A stretch of 42,063 bases of DNA from Planctomycetota bacterium (GTDB lineage: Bacteria > Planctomycetota > Phycisphaerae > Sedimentisphaerales > Anaerobacaceae). The stretch lies in contig VRUK01000013.1 of the NCBI GenBank assembly GCA_019456195.1, positions 1 through 42,063 of the forward strand, read 5' to 3'. The position numbers and the translations under genes are program-made. Of the stretch, positions 1 through 7,919 are shown piece after piece (the stretch's first letter is position 1; each line of letters starts with the position of its first letter). The notes beneath the pieces are model-generated. The model made no database searches. It was not told the DNA's origin and was given only the letters and a program-made list of their open reading frames with translations.

Positions 1-478
1 TGTCTGGCTCAGGATCATAACCGTTTTCGATTAATATATTCTTTACACTGGACTTGCTGATCTTGTAGCCCAGGTAAACAATCTGGTCGGTGATCTTCTG
101 GTATCCCCAGCGTGGATTCTCTTCTTTGAATCGAATTACAAGATTAACGATTTCCTGACCTATTTGTGGTCGACCAGGTGACGTTCGGTTATGAGATCCA
201 TCATACTTCTGGGCAATAAGTTCCCGAAACCACCGCATGATAGTGTCTGGCGTGAACAACTCTGTACATTGCTCCAGCATTTTTCGGCTGAGGCGTTTGG
301 CCTTAGCTGCAACCCTCATCCGCTGGCTGTTGGTCAGCCGAATACGTTTGTCCTGCTTTTCCTGGTACTCCACAAGGACTCGCACCTGTTCCCGGAGATA
401 GTCAATAGCTTTGTAGAGTTCCTTGTCGATGCAATAGGCCAAGTAAGTAGCCAGTGTAATCCATAATTTCTGTTTCAT
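1..478 (-). mobile_element. Transposase with HTH and integrase-core region, N-terminal part, cut by the contig edge
   Basis: Reading leftwards from ATG at 476-478, an uninterrupted frame of about 159 codons runs off the window. It begins MKQKLWITLATYLAYCIDKE, followed by a basic helical region rich in Lys and Arg, an HTH-like stretch around TPDTIMRWFRELIAQKYDGS, then GRPQIGQEIVNLVIRFKEEN and PRWGYQKI. The GRP...I...I..L...NP.WGY.KI pattern is the usual lead-in to an rve/DDE integrase core in IS3/IS481-like transposases. The DDE residues lie beyond the edge. The nearest upstream AGGAGG is about 21 nt away, but an in-frame TAG just upstream leaves ATG 478 as the first possible start. A contig ending inside a transposase is expected if the element is multicopy. 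The family is inferred from the pattern; the exact IS family is not established. Confidence 0.8.
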
Positions 479-714
479 AGTCCGGATACACTACGAAATC
501 CTCCTTAAACAAGCAATCACTTTCATCCACGACGACTTTATGTCACTATTGTAGAAGGAGTTACGTGGGGATAATATTTACACTGCACGGCATCATACAA
601 TCACGCAGACACGAAGTGGTGGAGTGATTTAAACCGGTGCGAACCGCAGTAGAAATGCGATGTCGAACCGAACTGCAGGCAGCATATTCAAGGAAATTGA
701 TTATTGATTAATTA

Positions 715-2076
715 CTATTGACTACTCTTCGGTTTCGATATTGTTCTGTCAGGCTCCAAAAGCACCATCAGGTCGTCAATATCTCTGTTGATAGTCCCCT
801 TCAGACTAAATTTATCTGGTGAAGCATTGTTCTTGGAGGATATACGGTAACCTTTAACATAAACATGGATGTTGTACTCGCCACTGGGAAGATTGTATGC
901 GTTAAATCGCCCTTCCTTGTCCAACTCACAGATCAGTGTGTCCCACGCATCCGTCCGAGAAATAAGAAGCCGAGTCTTGTATGGAATGGATTCTCCATCG
1001 CTCAGGATAATCCGCCCGGTCAATTTATGCCCGCGTTCAAGTGTGAGTTCGCCGACATCCACGTCGGATCCATCGCCGCCCGTTCTGAATTGTCGCACCG
1101 AAACAGCACCTCTTCCCTGAAAACTCTCCATCTTGCCGTAGACATAGAAGTCCGTGTCTGGAGGAAGGTTGTTGATTCTAAAAAAGCCATTCTTTCGAAG
1201 ACCAGTTGTGTACTCTCCAAAAAAGACGCCCAATCTCCGGCCTTCCTGAACAATACCAATCATACCTTCTTCCATAGGTATATCACCCTGAACCACGCTG
1301 CCATTTACGCTGCAACCCCGACTCAGCCTTATTTCATGGATGGTAGATCCGGCACTAAGGGAACGATAATGGCAAGGCGCCAGTCCACGAGCACGTATAG
1401 TCACCCACAAGGTCAGATCAGGGGCTTTTGCCGTGAGAAGAAACTCACCTTGCTCATTAGTGACTGCAAGAGGATCAACCTCGTTTGGGGTACAGGGCAC
1501 GGGAAACATCATCGTTCCTACTTGCTCATTAGTAGCTGCAAGAGGATCGAACTCATTTGGGTCCCGGCGCGTAATTCGGCGAGACATGATCGTTTTCGCC
1601 AATGCTTTTGCAATGGGCGAGACCGTTGCCCCTGCAACTGGACTACCATCAGAACCTACGACACGCCCCCTCATGACGTGTGATGGCACAAGTCGCTCAG
1701 GTGCCAATGGCGACAGAACGACGTTAATCGGACTTTTTCCAGGATCGACGTCGTCGACAAACCTGGGACAATAGTCTTGTGCAACGATAAGGATCTTGAA
1801 CAGAAGTTCCGGATCCAGTGCGAGGAGAGCGAAGCGTCCCATTTCATCGGTGCGAACTCGCTTTCTGCAGTCTGCATAGCACGAGGGGCAATAGGGACTG
1901 GTACCAGTCTTAACCTTTGCAGTGTATATACTTACGGTGGCATTTTTTACAGGCTGGCGGTCAGTATCAAGAACAATCCCCTTACAATCTACCCTTTGTG
2001 CCATGGCCAGGCCATTCAACATTATGATGACCATCAACACAAACTTCGTTTTAAGGCAGACCTCCGGCAACATCAT
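715..2076 (-). CDS. Secreted protein with repeated carboxypeptidase-regulatory-like beta-sandwich domains
   Basis: About 453 residues from the chosen start. The frame stays open to 2229, but ATG 2076 has AAGGGG about 10 nt upstream and gives a clean signal peptide (KTKFVLMVIIMLNGLAMAQ). The longer version would overlap the upstream DUF1573 gene by 43 nt. Several units follow the CarboxypepD_reg pattern: 'KGIVLDTDRQPVKNATVSIY...TDEMGRFAL', 'RGRVVGSDGSPVAGATVSP...TNEQGEFLL' and 'LTGRIILSDGES...LDKEGRFNAYNLPSGEY'. These domains are extracellular or periplasmic beta-sandwiches, often structural or ligand-binding; no catalytic domain is visible. Near the N-terminus a CPSCYADC cluster could carry disulfides, in keeping with the upstream thioredoxin-like gene. 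An imperfect 72-bp tandem duplication lies at about 1449-1560. It is the last gene of set A. Precise function unknown. Confidence 0.75.
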   Translation of the reverse strand: MMLPEVCLKTKFVLMVIIMLNGLAMAQRVDCKGIVLDTDRQPVKNATVSIYTAKVKTGTSPYCPSCYADCRKRVRTDEMGRFALLALDPELLFKILIVAQDYCPRFVDDVDPGKSPINVVLSPLAPERLVPSHVMRGRVVGSDGSPVAGATVSPIAKALAKTIMSRRITRRDPNEFDPLAATNEQVGTMMFPVPCTPNEVDPLAVTNEQGEFLLTAKAPDLTLWVTIRARGLAPCHYRSLSAGSTIHEIRLSRGCSVNGSVVQGDIPMEEGMIGIVQEGRRLGVFFGEYTTGLRKNGFFRINNLPPDTDFYVYGKMESFQGRGAVSVRQFRTGGDGSDVDVGELTLERGHKLTGRIILSDGESIPYKTRLLISRTDAWDTLICELDKEGRFNAYNLPSGEYNIHVYVKGYRISSKNNASPDKFSLKGTINRDIDDLMVLLEPDRTISKPKSSQ

Positions 2077-2186
2077 ATGTGATTTTCCCCTTGTTCTCGA
2101 TACTACCGATCCATTCCAACTCTTCCTGACTGCAACCTCGTTGTCTGCGGGCTTATCCTCTATCGAGAACAGCATGGCCCAGATGA

Positions 2187-3200
2187 TCACAAGGGCCTTT
2201 TTCGCATGGCATAACATGTTACTGCACATTTTCTTATTTCCTCATTTACTTTGACATAGATGTTGACAGTTCCATTCAATATTCTTGAGGGGAAGTTGCC
2301 TTTCACTGTAATGGGCATCTCCATTGAACCGTCTGGACCAGCGATTTGTGGCTCGTTACATTCGATGACATCTTGCGGAGCGACCTCAACGTGGTCAACA
2401 GAAAAAGGATCGCCGTACGTCGGTCTAAGCCGGATGACCCTTGTCTTCGTCTCATTCAATGCAATAGTGCCAAACATCAGGATGCTTGGTTCCGCCTCAA
2501 CCGGCCTCATGGCATAACCTTGAATCCGAATCCACTTGATGGGAGCCACATCATCGTCGGTAATGATTTCCAGCGGAACGTCGAAATAGCCATCAGGAAC
2601 ATCGTTCACAAGTTGAACGGACACCAGTGCATCTAATAGATTCGTGCTTGATCTACGGTAGTCAACGGTGAACAAACCATCCCTGGCATTAGCCTCAAGA
2701 ATATTAAGGGGCTTATCATTCAACGAGCGCACAATGAACTGCTTCTTGTGGCACTTTCCTCGTTTGATCTTACCGAATGATATTGTACCGGGAAGCTGCC
2801 TGATTACCATCCCCCTAACAATGAGCTGGATAGGATCGTGTTCTCTAAGATGCAAGGTGATGGCAGCTCCTATATAGTCACCATCCTTATTTAGTTTTAC
2901 TTGTACAGGTATGCTACAGCTTGCTGAAGTCGGAATCACTTGAGGCACCTTCCTGGCAAGGGTACAGGAGCAGTTCGTCGTAACCTTATCGATATGCACC
3001 GGCACTTTGAAAGGATTATTCACTACAAATTCATGTTCAATGACTTCACCAACGCGACCCTGCCCAAAATCATATTGCTGAGACACAATTTGTGAGGGTG
3101 TAGTGCGCGCGCCTATGCGATTTCTACATATCATTGAGACACATACGACGATATATACGCCAACAATAAGTATGATAGTACGTCTTCTAAGAGCACTCAT
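2187..3200 (-). CDS. DUF1573 domain protein, membrane-anchored, set A
   Basis: About 337 residues from ATG 3200, which has GGGGAT upstream. The longer frame from 3233 would start inside the intercistronic hairpin. Residues 8-25 are a hydrophobic anchor or signal segment. Residues 42-85 carry the DUF1573 hallmark: 'YDFGQGRVGEVIEHEFVVNN' followed by 'VTTNCSCT' with Cys77 and Cys79. The rest repeats this beta-sandwich theme ('ISFGKIKRGKCHKKQFIVRS', 'ILMFGTIALNETKTRVIRLR'). DUF1573 proteins are exported Ig-like/ASH-like proteins common in Planctomycetota and Bacteroidota; their molecular role is not established. It lies downstream of the small Cys-rich gene and upstream of the carboxypeptidase-regulatory-like gene. 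A paralogue sits in set B (8532-9602). Confidence 0.8.
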   Translation of the reverse strand: MSALRRRTIILIVGVYIVVCVSMICRNRIGARTTPSQIVSQQYDFGQGRVGEVIEHEFVVNNPFKVPVHIDKVTTNCSCTLARKVPQVIPTSASCSIPVQVKLNKDGDYIGAAITLHLREHDPIQLIVRGMVIRQLPGTISFGKIKRGKCHKKQFIVRSLNDKPLNILEANARDGLFTVDYRRSSTNLLDALVSVQLVNDVPDGYFDVPLEIITDDDVAPIKWIRIQGYAMRPVEAEPSILMFGTIALNETKTRVIRLRPTYGDPFSVDHVEVAPQDVIECNEPQIAGPDGSMEMPITVKGNFPSRILNGTVNIYVKVNEEIRKCAVTCYAMRKRPL

Positions 3201-3218
3201 AGTAACGTATCCCCGTAG

Positions 3219-3251
3219 GCAACTGCCCACCACTCCGTGATGGGCAGTTGC
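3219..3251 (-). repeat. Perfect intercistronic inverted repeat after the set A Cys-rich gene
   Basis: Arms GCAACTGCCCA (3219-3229) and TGGGCAGTTGC (3241-3251) are perfectly complementary over 11 bp, with an 11-nt loop. The element lies 74 nt after the stop of the small Cys-rich gene and just before the DUF1573 start at 3200. No T-run follows on the minus strand, so it is not a standard intrinsic terminator. An mRNA-stabilising 3' end or partial attenuator fits better. Set B has an equivalent element at 11309-11348. Confidence 0.7.
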
Positions 3252-3325
3252 TTATCTTAACTCTAACTCTAGTCTACAAAAGTCTGTCCAAGGATTCCTT
3301 TGCCAGGCTATTTGCAGCAAGAGCC

Positions 3326-3724
3326 CTACATTACACAGCCCGAATTTATTCCAACGTATGGGTCCTGCCATACCTCCGTTCGGCTACCTGGATCTGGCCC
3401 GCAGTAACCCGATTCGAGCAAAACACACTGATACCATGTAACGCACAGAACCTGCTCGCATTCTACAATCCCAAAGTTATAGTAACCTGTTGATGAGATT
3501 ATGGGCCTGTCGATGTGTTCTGGCTCAGAGAACCAGTCATTATCACAGGGAGTTTCCGATGGACAATCATATTGCGCCTCTTCGCACTCTTGGGAATCCA
3601 TAGTGTAACAAAGTGTTGCCTGCGCAACGTAAGCGGTATGTCCCAGCCAAACCAGGCCAACAGCCAACAGACCGATCTTTGCAGCAAACAACACCTTGGA
3701 TTTGTTCATTCTTTCGTACTTCAT
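3326..3724 (-). CDS. Small secreted cysteine-rich protein, set A
   Basis: 132 residues starting at ATG 3724, with AAGGT six nt upstream. A long N-region and hydrophobic core (VLFAAKIGLLAVGLVWLG) end near TAYVAQA, giving a probable signal peptidase site at about residue 36. The remaining ~96 residues contain nine cysteines and are acidic and aromatic-rich (QECEEAQYDCPSETPCDNDW, VECEQVLCVTWYQC, ESGYCGPDPG). No known family is recognised. The pattern suggests a compact multi-disulfide exported protein. The MauE-thioredoxin gene two genes upstream is a plausible folding partner, by analogy with MauE/MauD and the Cys-rich MauA subunit. A second small Cys-rich gene in set B (11362-11700) has the same signal-peptide-plus-Cys design but no obvious sequence identity. 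Confidence 0.7.
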   Translation of the reverse strand: MKYERMNKSKVLFAAKIGLLAVGLVWLGHTAYVAQATLCYTMDSQECEEAQYDCPSETPCDNDWFSEPEHIDRPIISSTGYYNFGIVECEQVLCVTWYQCVLLESGYCGPDPGSRTEVWQDPYVGINSGCVM

Positions 3725-3791
3725 GACGTTACCTTCTTTCTATTTAGTGATATTTGTCGTTTAAATTACTTACTTACAATAAATGGAACAG

Positions 3792-5126
3792 TTAGTCAAT
3801 ATCCACCTCCTTTCTCTTTTCACGCCTATACAAGATCGCACACAGAAATGTGATCGCCAAGATTACTGCCAAGGCAATGACGTAATAGGCAATCCATCCG
3901 GCTACCTTTCCATGCCCTACTACAGACTTTACTGGCGAAGCCTTATTCGGCCGATCTTGCCCTGCCCCACTACTGGTCACCTGTCTACTTGTACTTCGTT
4001 CCGCTTTTTCCGTATCGGTGGCCACCTCAATCTCAGTGTTTTTTGTCGGTATCGTTTCAATGCGGTCAATCAGGTCCTCTATAGACTTCATCTCAAAGTC
4101 GCCGTTTCGCTTGACCAATATGCTCTCAAACCCACCCGTGAGGCGTTTCACCAGCTTGACGCCATCCGGTATTTCCAGCGCCTCCAGTGTGAACTGCCTA
4201 TCATCAACCTCCGGATTAACCAGCACATCCGTCACGTTCATTCTTAGCCACTTCATCACGTCGTTTCCACTGGAATGCTTGCTGCTTGCAGGATAATACC
4301 GCTTTTCATCGATTGCCTTCGGCAACCAGATGTTCGCGTTTTCCGATTTCTCAAGCGTCACATCTGTTTTAAGAGCAATCGTCCCATCGGGCCGGTAATA
4401 AGTGCTTCTCGTTACCAGAAAGTCCTTCACAGGATCTATCACAAGGACTCTCCTGAGGTGATTGGAATCGGATGGTGTACCAGAACCAAAATACTCCTTT
4501 ATGTAGAACAGTGATGAAGAATCTGCAAGAATCTTCTCTTCGATTTCCCAGCGCTTAGTATCTTTGGTTTCCATGTACTGCTGTAGAAAGCTCTGGTCCA
4601 GGGTATACCGCATGCAATCTCGTGAACTGCTCAACGTCAAACGTCTTGCCGCCTTAGGTGATATACTTGGTATTGATTCATGGTCAAACTGGTAGGCATG
4701 AGATTGACCAACGTTCCACATAGCGGCATAGTCATTATTGATAGCCGTACGAGCATGAAAGTCTTGCCCACCACCAGCATCCCACGTCTTATGTTCTTGT
4801 TTCGAAGTCCATCGCAAACTTCCTTTTTGAATAACTTCCTCAACACCTTCTGCATGAGTACGTCCGCCCCGCGGGGGCCCGGACGATATTCTCGGTACTT
4901 GGCGGTCGCCCACGTTCGCCCCGGTACTGCCTACTGGCGCGTGTGGATCCCCGAGATCCATGTCACATTCGTATTTACATTTGTAAGACAATGATGACAT
5001 GCGGTTGGCAGCTTCCGCATTTTGAGTAAGAACAAACGTAATCAGTTCAATATCATCGTTGGCAATAGCCGCACAACTCATGAACAACAGCACGTGAACA
5101 ATAGCCAGTTTCTTCAACATAGTCAT
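3792..5126 (-). CDS. Exported LolA-like protein with C-terminal membrane anchor, set A
   Basis: 444 residues from ATG 5126, with GGAG six nt upstream. The N-terminus is a signal peptide (LKKLAIVHVLLFMSCAAIA). The middle has the look of outer-membrane lipoprotein-sorting (LolA/LolB-like) proteins: an early 'NRMSSLSYKCKYECDM', a 'KGSLRWTSKQEHKTWD' strand pair, 'RRVLVIDPVKDFLVTRSTYYRPDGTI' and 'IWLPKAIDEKRYY'. This fold assignment is inference and weak. After a Ser/Thr/Pro-rich linker, one TM segment (GWIAYYVIALAVILAITFL) precedes a basic tail (YRREKRKEVDID). The protein would therefore be anchored with its main domain in the periplasm. The set B homologue (9712-11250) lacks this anchor. The gene lies between the MauE-thioredoxin gene and the small Cys-rich gene. 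Function unknown. Confidence 0.6.
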   Translation of the reverse strand: MTMLKKLAIVHVLLFMSCAAIANDDIELITFVLTQNAEAANRMSSLSYKCKYECDMDLGDPHAPVGSTGANVGDRQVPRISSGPPRGGRTHAEGVEEVIQKGSLRWTSKQEHKTWDAGGGQDFHARTAINNDYAAMWNVGQSHAYQFDHESIPSISPKAARRLTLSSSRDCMRYTLDQSFLQQYMETKDTKRWEIEEKILADSSSLFYIKEYFGSGTPSDSNHLRRVLVIDPVKDFLVTRSTYYRPDGTIALKTDVTLEKSENANIWLPKAIDEKRYYPASSKHSSGNDVMKWLRMNVTDVLVNPEVDDRQFTLEALEIPDGVKLVKRLTGGFESILVKRNGDFEMKSIEDLIDRIETIPTKNTEIEVATDTEKAERSTSRQVTSSGAGQDRPNKASPVKSVVGHGKVAGWIAYYVIALAVILAITFLCAILYRREKRKEVDID

Positions 5127-5148
5127 AATAGTCTCCTACTAATCACCG

Positions 5149-5193
5149 TTACACGGTCTTACGTGAAAAATACCTAAGGAGGTCATGAGCCAT
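5149..5193 (-). CDS. Possible 14-residue leader peptide ahead of the LolA-like gene
   Basis: ATG at 5191-5193 is preceded, five nt upstream, by a full GGAGGT (5199-5204), one of the strongest Shine-Dalgarno sequences in this region. The frame reads MAHDLLRYFSRKTV and stops 22 nt before the LolA-like start. GGAGGT can also pair with ACCTCC inside the ORF, so initiation might be gated by structure. The segment 5165-5177 nearly repeats part of the 39-bp motif at 8000-8038. Very short ORFs arise often by chance, so this is a candidate only. Confidence 0.25.
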   Translation of the reverse strand: MAHDLLRYFSRKTV

Positions 5194-5269
5194 TGTGTAC
5201 CTCCAACAACATGGGCCTCAATCCCGAGTAGGATTGACGATAGACGAACGAATGGAATTATGTACGATC

Positions 5270-6232
5270 CTACTCGCATCTCATACGCTCCATAATGACT
5301 GCATCGAGTTCCGGGGTCTCGGCCTCTTCCCACACATGCCTGACTTCACTATTTCGGATCAGCACTACAGCAGGTGTTGTAACGAACCATTCTTTTGTCT
5401 CGGCCAGTTGGCCGAGGGTGCAGGGGCAATTTTCGCTTATTGGGCCCTGGCCATAAGGCGGAACCGCTATGAGGGCGATTTGCAGGAAATCCTCATTGCC
5501 TTCCAAATCGCGGGCCATTTGCTCGTACATGGGTATTGCCCAGGCACAATCGGGGCAATCGTAATGATAGAGCAGGACGAGCCAGGTACCTTTTCTCAGA
5601 GATTCTGCGATGTCGATATGTTCGAGAATTGGGAGTTTTTGGCCAATCCAGGTTTTGGGTTCGAGTACCTCATACGAAGAGGTAACCTGAGGCGGTTCGT
5701 TAAAGGCAAGAATTGGTGCGGAGATGCCGAGGATTGAAATAGTTAAGAAAGCGGTCATTACGAATCGCGGTGCAGACGGCAACGGCGTAAGGAATTCTTT
5801 GAGCAGGTCCTTTATAGATTCCTGCTTTCGCAGGAATAACAGAGCGGGTGGGAATGACAATCCCGGCCGAAAGATTGATAGGGCTATTACTGCGGGCAGG
5901 TCGATAATAAGAAGGGTAATCCAGGGATTTAGATGTACTGAGCCGAAGCAGCCGCAGGAGTCGGCGCCGGTGATGGCCTTATAGAACGTTACAACTGAAA
6001 AAGCGGAAAAACACAACAAGCAGGTCAGCCAGGCGGATTTTTTGAACAGGCCGGAGAGCAGCCATATAGCTAAGGCAAGCTCAAATTCGACCGTTAGAAT
6101 CAGGAACGGCCTGTATGACCAGATATCATTATTGGCAACCGGCTCGGTAAGCAATTGCCAGCCTTTTAAGAGAGCTGCCGTTAAAAGCAGTATCCCTAAT
6201 ATCTTCAGTAATATGCTATTTGCGGTTTTCAT
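5270..6232 (-). CDS. MauE/DoxX-like membrane protein fused to a thioredoxin-fold domain
   Basis: 320 residues. The N-terminal ~125 residues are a four-helix MauE-type membrane domain with the family hallmark CGCFG (Cys93, Cys95) followed by 'SVHLNPW'. After a linker and a further hydrophobic segment (FVMTAFLTISILGISAPIL), a thioredoxin-like domain has the active-site pair in YDCPDC (Cys226, Cys229), a cis-Pro candidate in TTPAVVL (Pro287) and an extra NCPC pair (269, 271). MauE and MauD support disulfide formation in the Cys-rich methylamine dehydrogenase light chain; here the two functions appear fused. Substrates are inferred to be the small Cys-rich proteins nearby. The start overlaps the anti-sigma gene by 17 nt. 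Linker residues 133-140 (FLRKQESI) are encoded by a REP-like palindrome. Confidence 0.8.
   Translation of the reverse strand: MKTANSILLKILGILLLTAALLKGWQLLTEPVANNDIWSYRPFLILTVEFELALAIWLLSGLFKKSAWLTCLLCFSAFSVVTFYKAITGADSCGCFGSVHLNPWITLLIIDLPAVIALSIFRPGLSFPPALLFLRKQESIKDLLKEFLTPLPSAPRFVMTAFLTISILGISAPILAFNEPPQVTSSYEVLEPKTWIGQKLPILEHIDIAESLRKGTWLVLLYHYDCPDCAWAIPMYEQMARDLEGNEDFLQIALIAVPPYGQGPISENCPCTLGQLAETKEWFVTTPAVVLIRNSEVRHVWEEAETPELDAVIMERMRCE
5818..5837. repeat. REP-like palindrome inside the MauE-thioredoxin gene
   Basis: ATTCCTGC (5818-5825), TTTC loop, GCAGGAAT (5830-5837): a perfect 8-bp stem. It has the shape of dispersed ATTCC..GGAAT repeats found in many environmental genomes, and a further GGGAATGAC half-site follows at about 5859. 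It is read in frame as FLRKQESI, exactly between the membrane and thioredoxin domains, so it was tolerated as linker sequence. Confidence 0.65.
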
Positions 6233-7919
6233 ATTCCAAAATCCTTTTTTCGATACTTGTTATTTTGTCTATATCTTCAATAATCTCATCAACCAATCCC
6301 TGACATTCACCACAAGACTCGCTCTGACTCGTCCATAGTAACTTGATGATCTTCCCAGTGAGATTGTTGGCAGTGTAAGATTCTGTCAGCAGTAAAGCCG
6401 ATAATGCAGCTTTATCTACTGACCTCAAGGGGGCTTTGCCGTTGTTTATGCTCAACCAGACTAATGTCCTGGTATTGGCTAAGTACCTGCTGGCATGGAT
6501 TGAATATAATAGTGTATCCGAATCCAGCGCATCCGGTAATTGTCGTAACTGCTCAAAATAACTCGCCCACTTCTCAAAAGCTTTTAGGCCGGTAAATCTA
6601 TCTTTCGTCGCCTCAGGAGCACCAATTACAAACTTAGCTGCGAGAACATTTTCCAGTAACCATTGTTTGTTGAATCCATACTTGGAAGCGGCCTTTAACA
6701 GTAAGTCCGTGTTAAAAATGGGAATTCGGCCAGGTGTGTTCTGCGGATATATAAACTGCCAGATATCACCCGACTTTACTAATAGTTCTGGATATTCAAC
6801 TTTAACACTTTCCTGTGCCAAAGCACTTTGAAGCTGGAATATCCACGGGAATTCTCCCCTGAACCAATTTCGCTTTTCCTCAATCCACTCCTCGTAGTTA
6901 ATATTCTCAAGATTGATTGGACCTGACATCGCACTTAGCCAAAGGGCAGTGGTGTCATAGTCATCCGAGAAAGACTCGATCCTGGCTAATGTGGTTGTAA
7001 GTTCATGGTCAGTTATCCAGGCTGTCAGTTCAGCGGTATCGCACGATATGGGTTTAGTGGGGGCTGATTGAGCAACTATCATAGAGATTTGGCCTGCTGT
7101 TATTTTCACGAAACCTTTCTCCGATTCGAACTGAACGGTACCTTCAGCAACAACCAGCGTCGTGCTGAAATCTGTGGTCTTAATATCAAAAATGGTGCCG
7201 GTAATTACAGCTTTGCCGTGAGCAGTGCTAACTACAAATGGATTGCCATCATGCTCAACATGAGCAAGGATCTCTCCTGAAGCGAGTTTGACTAAACAGC
7301 CCAAACGGCTGCCATCTACCAAAGGATCGACTGTAAGAGTTGTGTTAACATTTATCACCATTCGGTGTTTGTCGTTGATAATGAGGATTTTCATTTCTTT
7401 TGCAGTAACGATTTTATGACCAAGGGGAACGAGTAATTTGCTGTTATCTGAAACCAGTTCGACCTTAACAGACGGCTTTGGAGCAAACGCAACCTGCTCT
7501 GGGATAAGCTCTTGAGCAATTTCCGGTTTGGAATAATAAGAAAATGCCAGAAAGATTGATACCCCAATAGACAGACAAGCTGCAACCGCCCCAACTCTGT
7601 GGAACAATCGAAACCGTTTTCGGCGGTTTTCAAGCTGGGCGAGCCCGGGGATACGACGCTTAAGGTCTTTCCAGCCTTCTTTAACTGCCATCCGTGGTTT
7701 AACATATTTGTTCGCTTTTTCTATAAGGGCAAGGGTATCTTTGCTGACTTGCCAATGCTCTCTGGCTAAATCGATAACAAATTTGCTCTCTTCGTATTCT
7801 CTGGCACATTCCTGGCAGTTTTGCAGATGATTTGCGAAAGCTAAGCGTTCTTTAACCGTAAGTGCAGGATCATCTGCTATATATAAACACATTAACAATT
7901 GTACTTTCTTACAGTTCAT
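6216..7919 (-). CDS. Zinc-finger anti-sigma factor with FecR domain
   Basis: 567 residues. The N-terminus carries an anti-sigma zinc-finger signature: Cys3 and H31-x3-C35-x2-C38 (HLQNCQEC). A single TM helix at about 108-128 (VGAVAACLSIGVSIFLAF) separates it from a periplasmic FecR domain at about 160-290 ('LGCLVKLASGEILAHVEHDG', 'FVVSTAHGKAVITGTIFDIK', 'VVAEGTVQFESEKGFVKITAGQ'). The long C-terminal region (300-567) is helical with no recognised domain and includes CGEC near its end. The topology is that of a transmembrane regulator sequestering an ECF sigma factor. The only ECF sigma gene in the window is at 12237-12803, 4.3 kb upstream in the same direction, and is the likely but unproven partner. 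It is the first gene of set A, with a 39-bp dyad motif 80-120 nt before its start. Confidence 0.8.
   Translation of the reverse strand: MNCKKVQLLMCLYIADDPALTVKERLAFANHLQNCQECAREYEESKFVIDLAREHWQVSKDTLALIEKANKYVKPRMAVKEGWKDLKRRIPGLAQLENRRKRFRLFHRVGAVAACLSIGVSIFLAFSYYSKPEIAQELIPEQVAFAPKPSVKVELVSDNSKLLVPLGHKIVTAKEMKILIINDKHRMVINVNTTLTVDPLVDGSRLGCLVKLASGEILAHVEHDGNPFVVSTAHGKAVITGTIFDIKTTDFSTTLVVAEGTVQFESEKGFVKITAGQISMIVAQSAPTKPISCDTAELTAWITDHELTTTLARIESFSDDYDTTALWLSAMSGPINLENINYEEWIEEKRNWFRGEFPWIFQLQSALAQESVKVEYPELLVKSGDIWQFIYPQNTPGRIPIFNTDLLLKAASKYGFNKQWLLENVLAAKFVIGAPEATKDRFTGLKAFEKWASYFEQLRQLPDALDSDTLLYSIHASRYLANTRTLVWLSINNGKAPLRSVDKAALSALLLTESYTANNLTGKIIKLLWTSQSESCGECQGLVDEIIEDIDKITSIEKRILEYENRK

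Noticed and set aside
865..1683. 272-codon plus-strand ORF
   Set aside because: It lies antisense to the carboxypeptidase-regulatory-like gene, has Ser/Arg/Thr-rich shadow composition, no ribosome binding site and no recognisable domain.
5195..5737. 180-codon plus-strand ORF
   Set aside because: Antisense shadow of the thioredoxin domain of the MauE fusion, whose CPDC and cis-Pro motifs mark the true frame.
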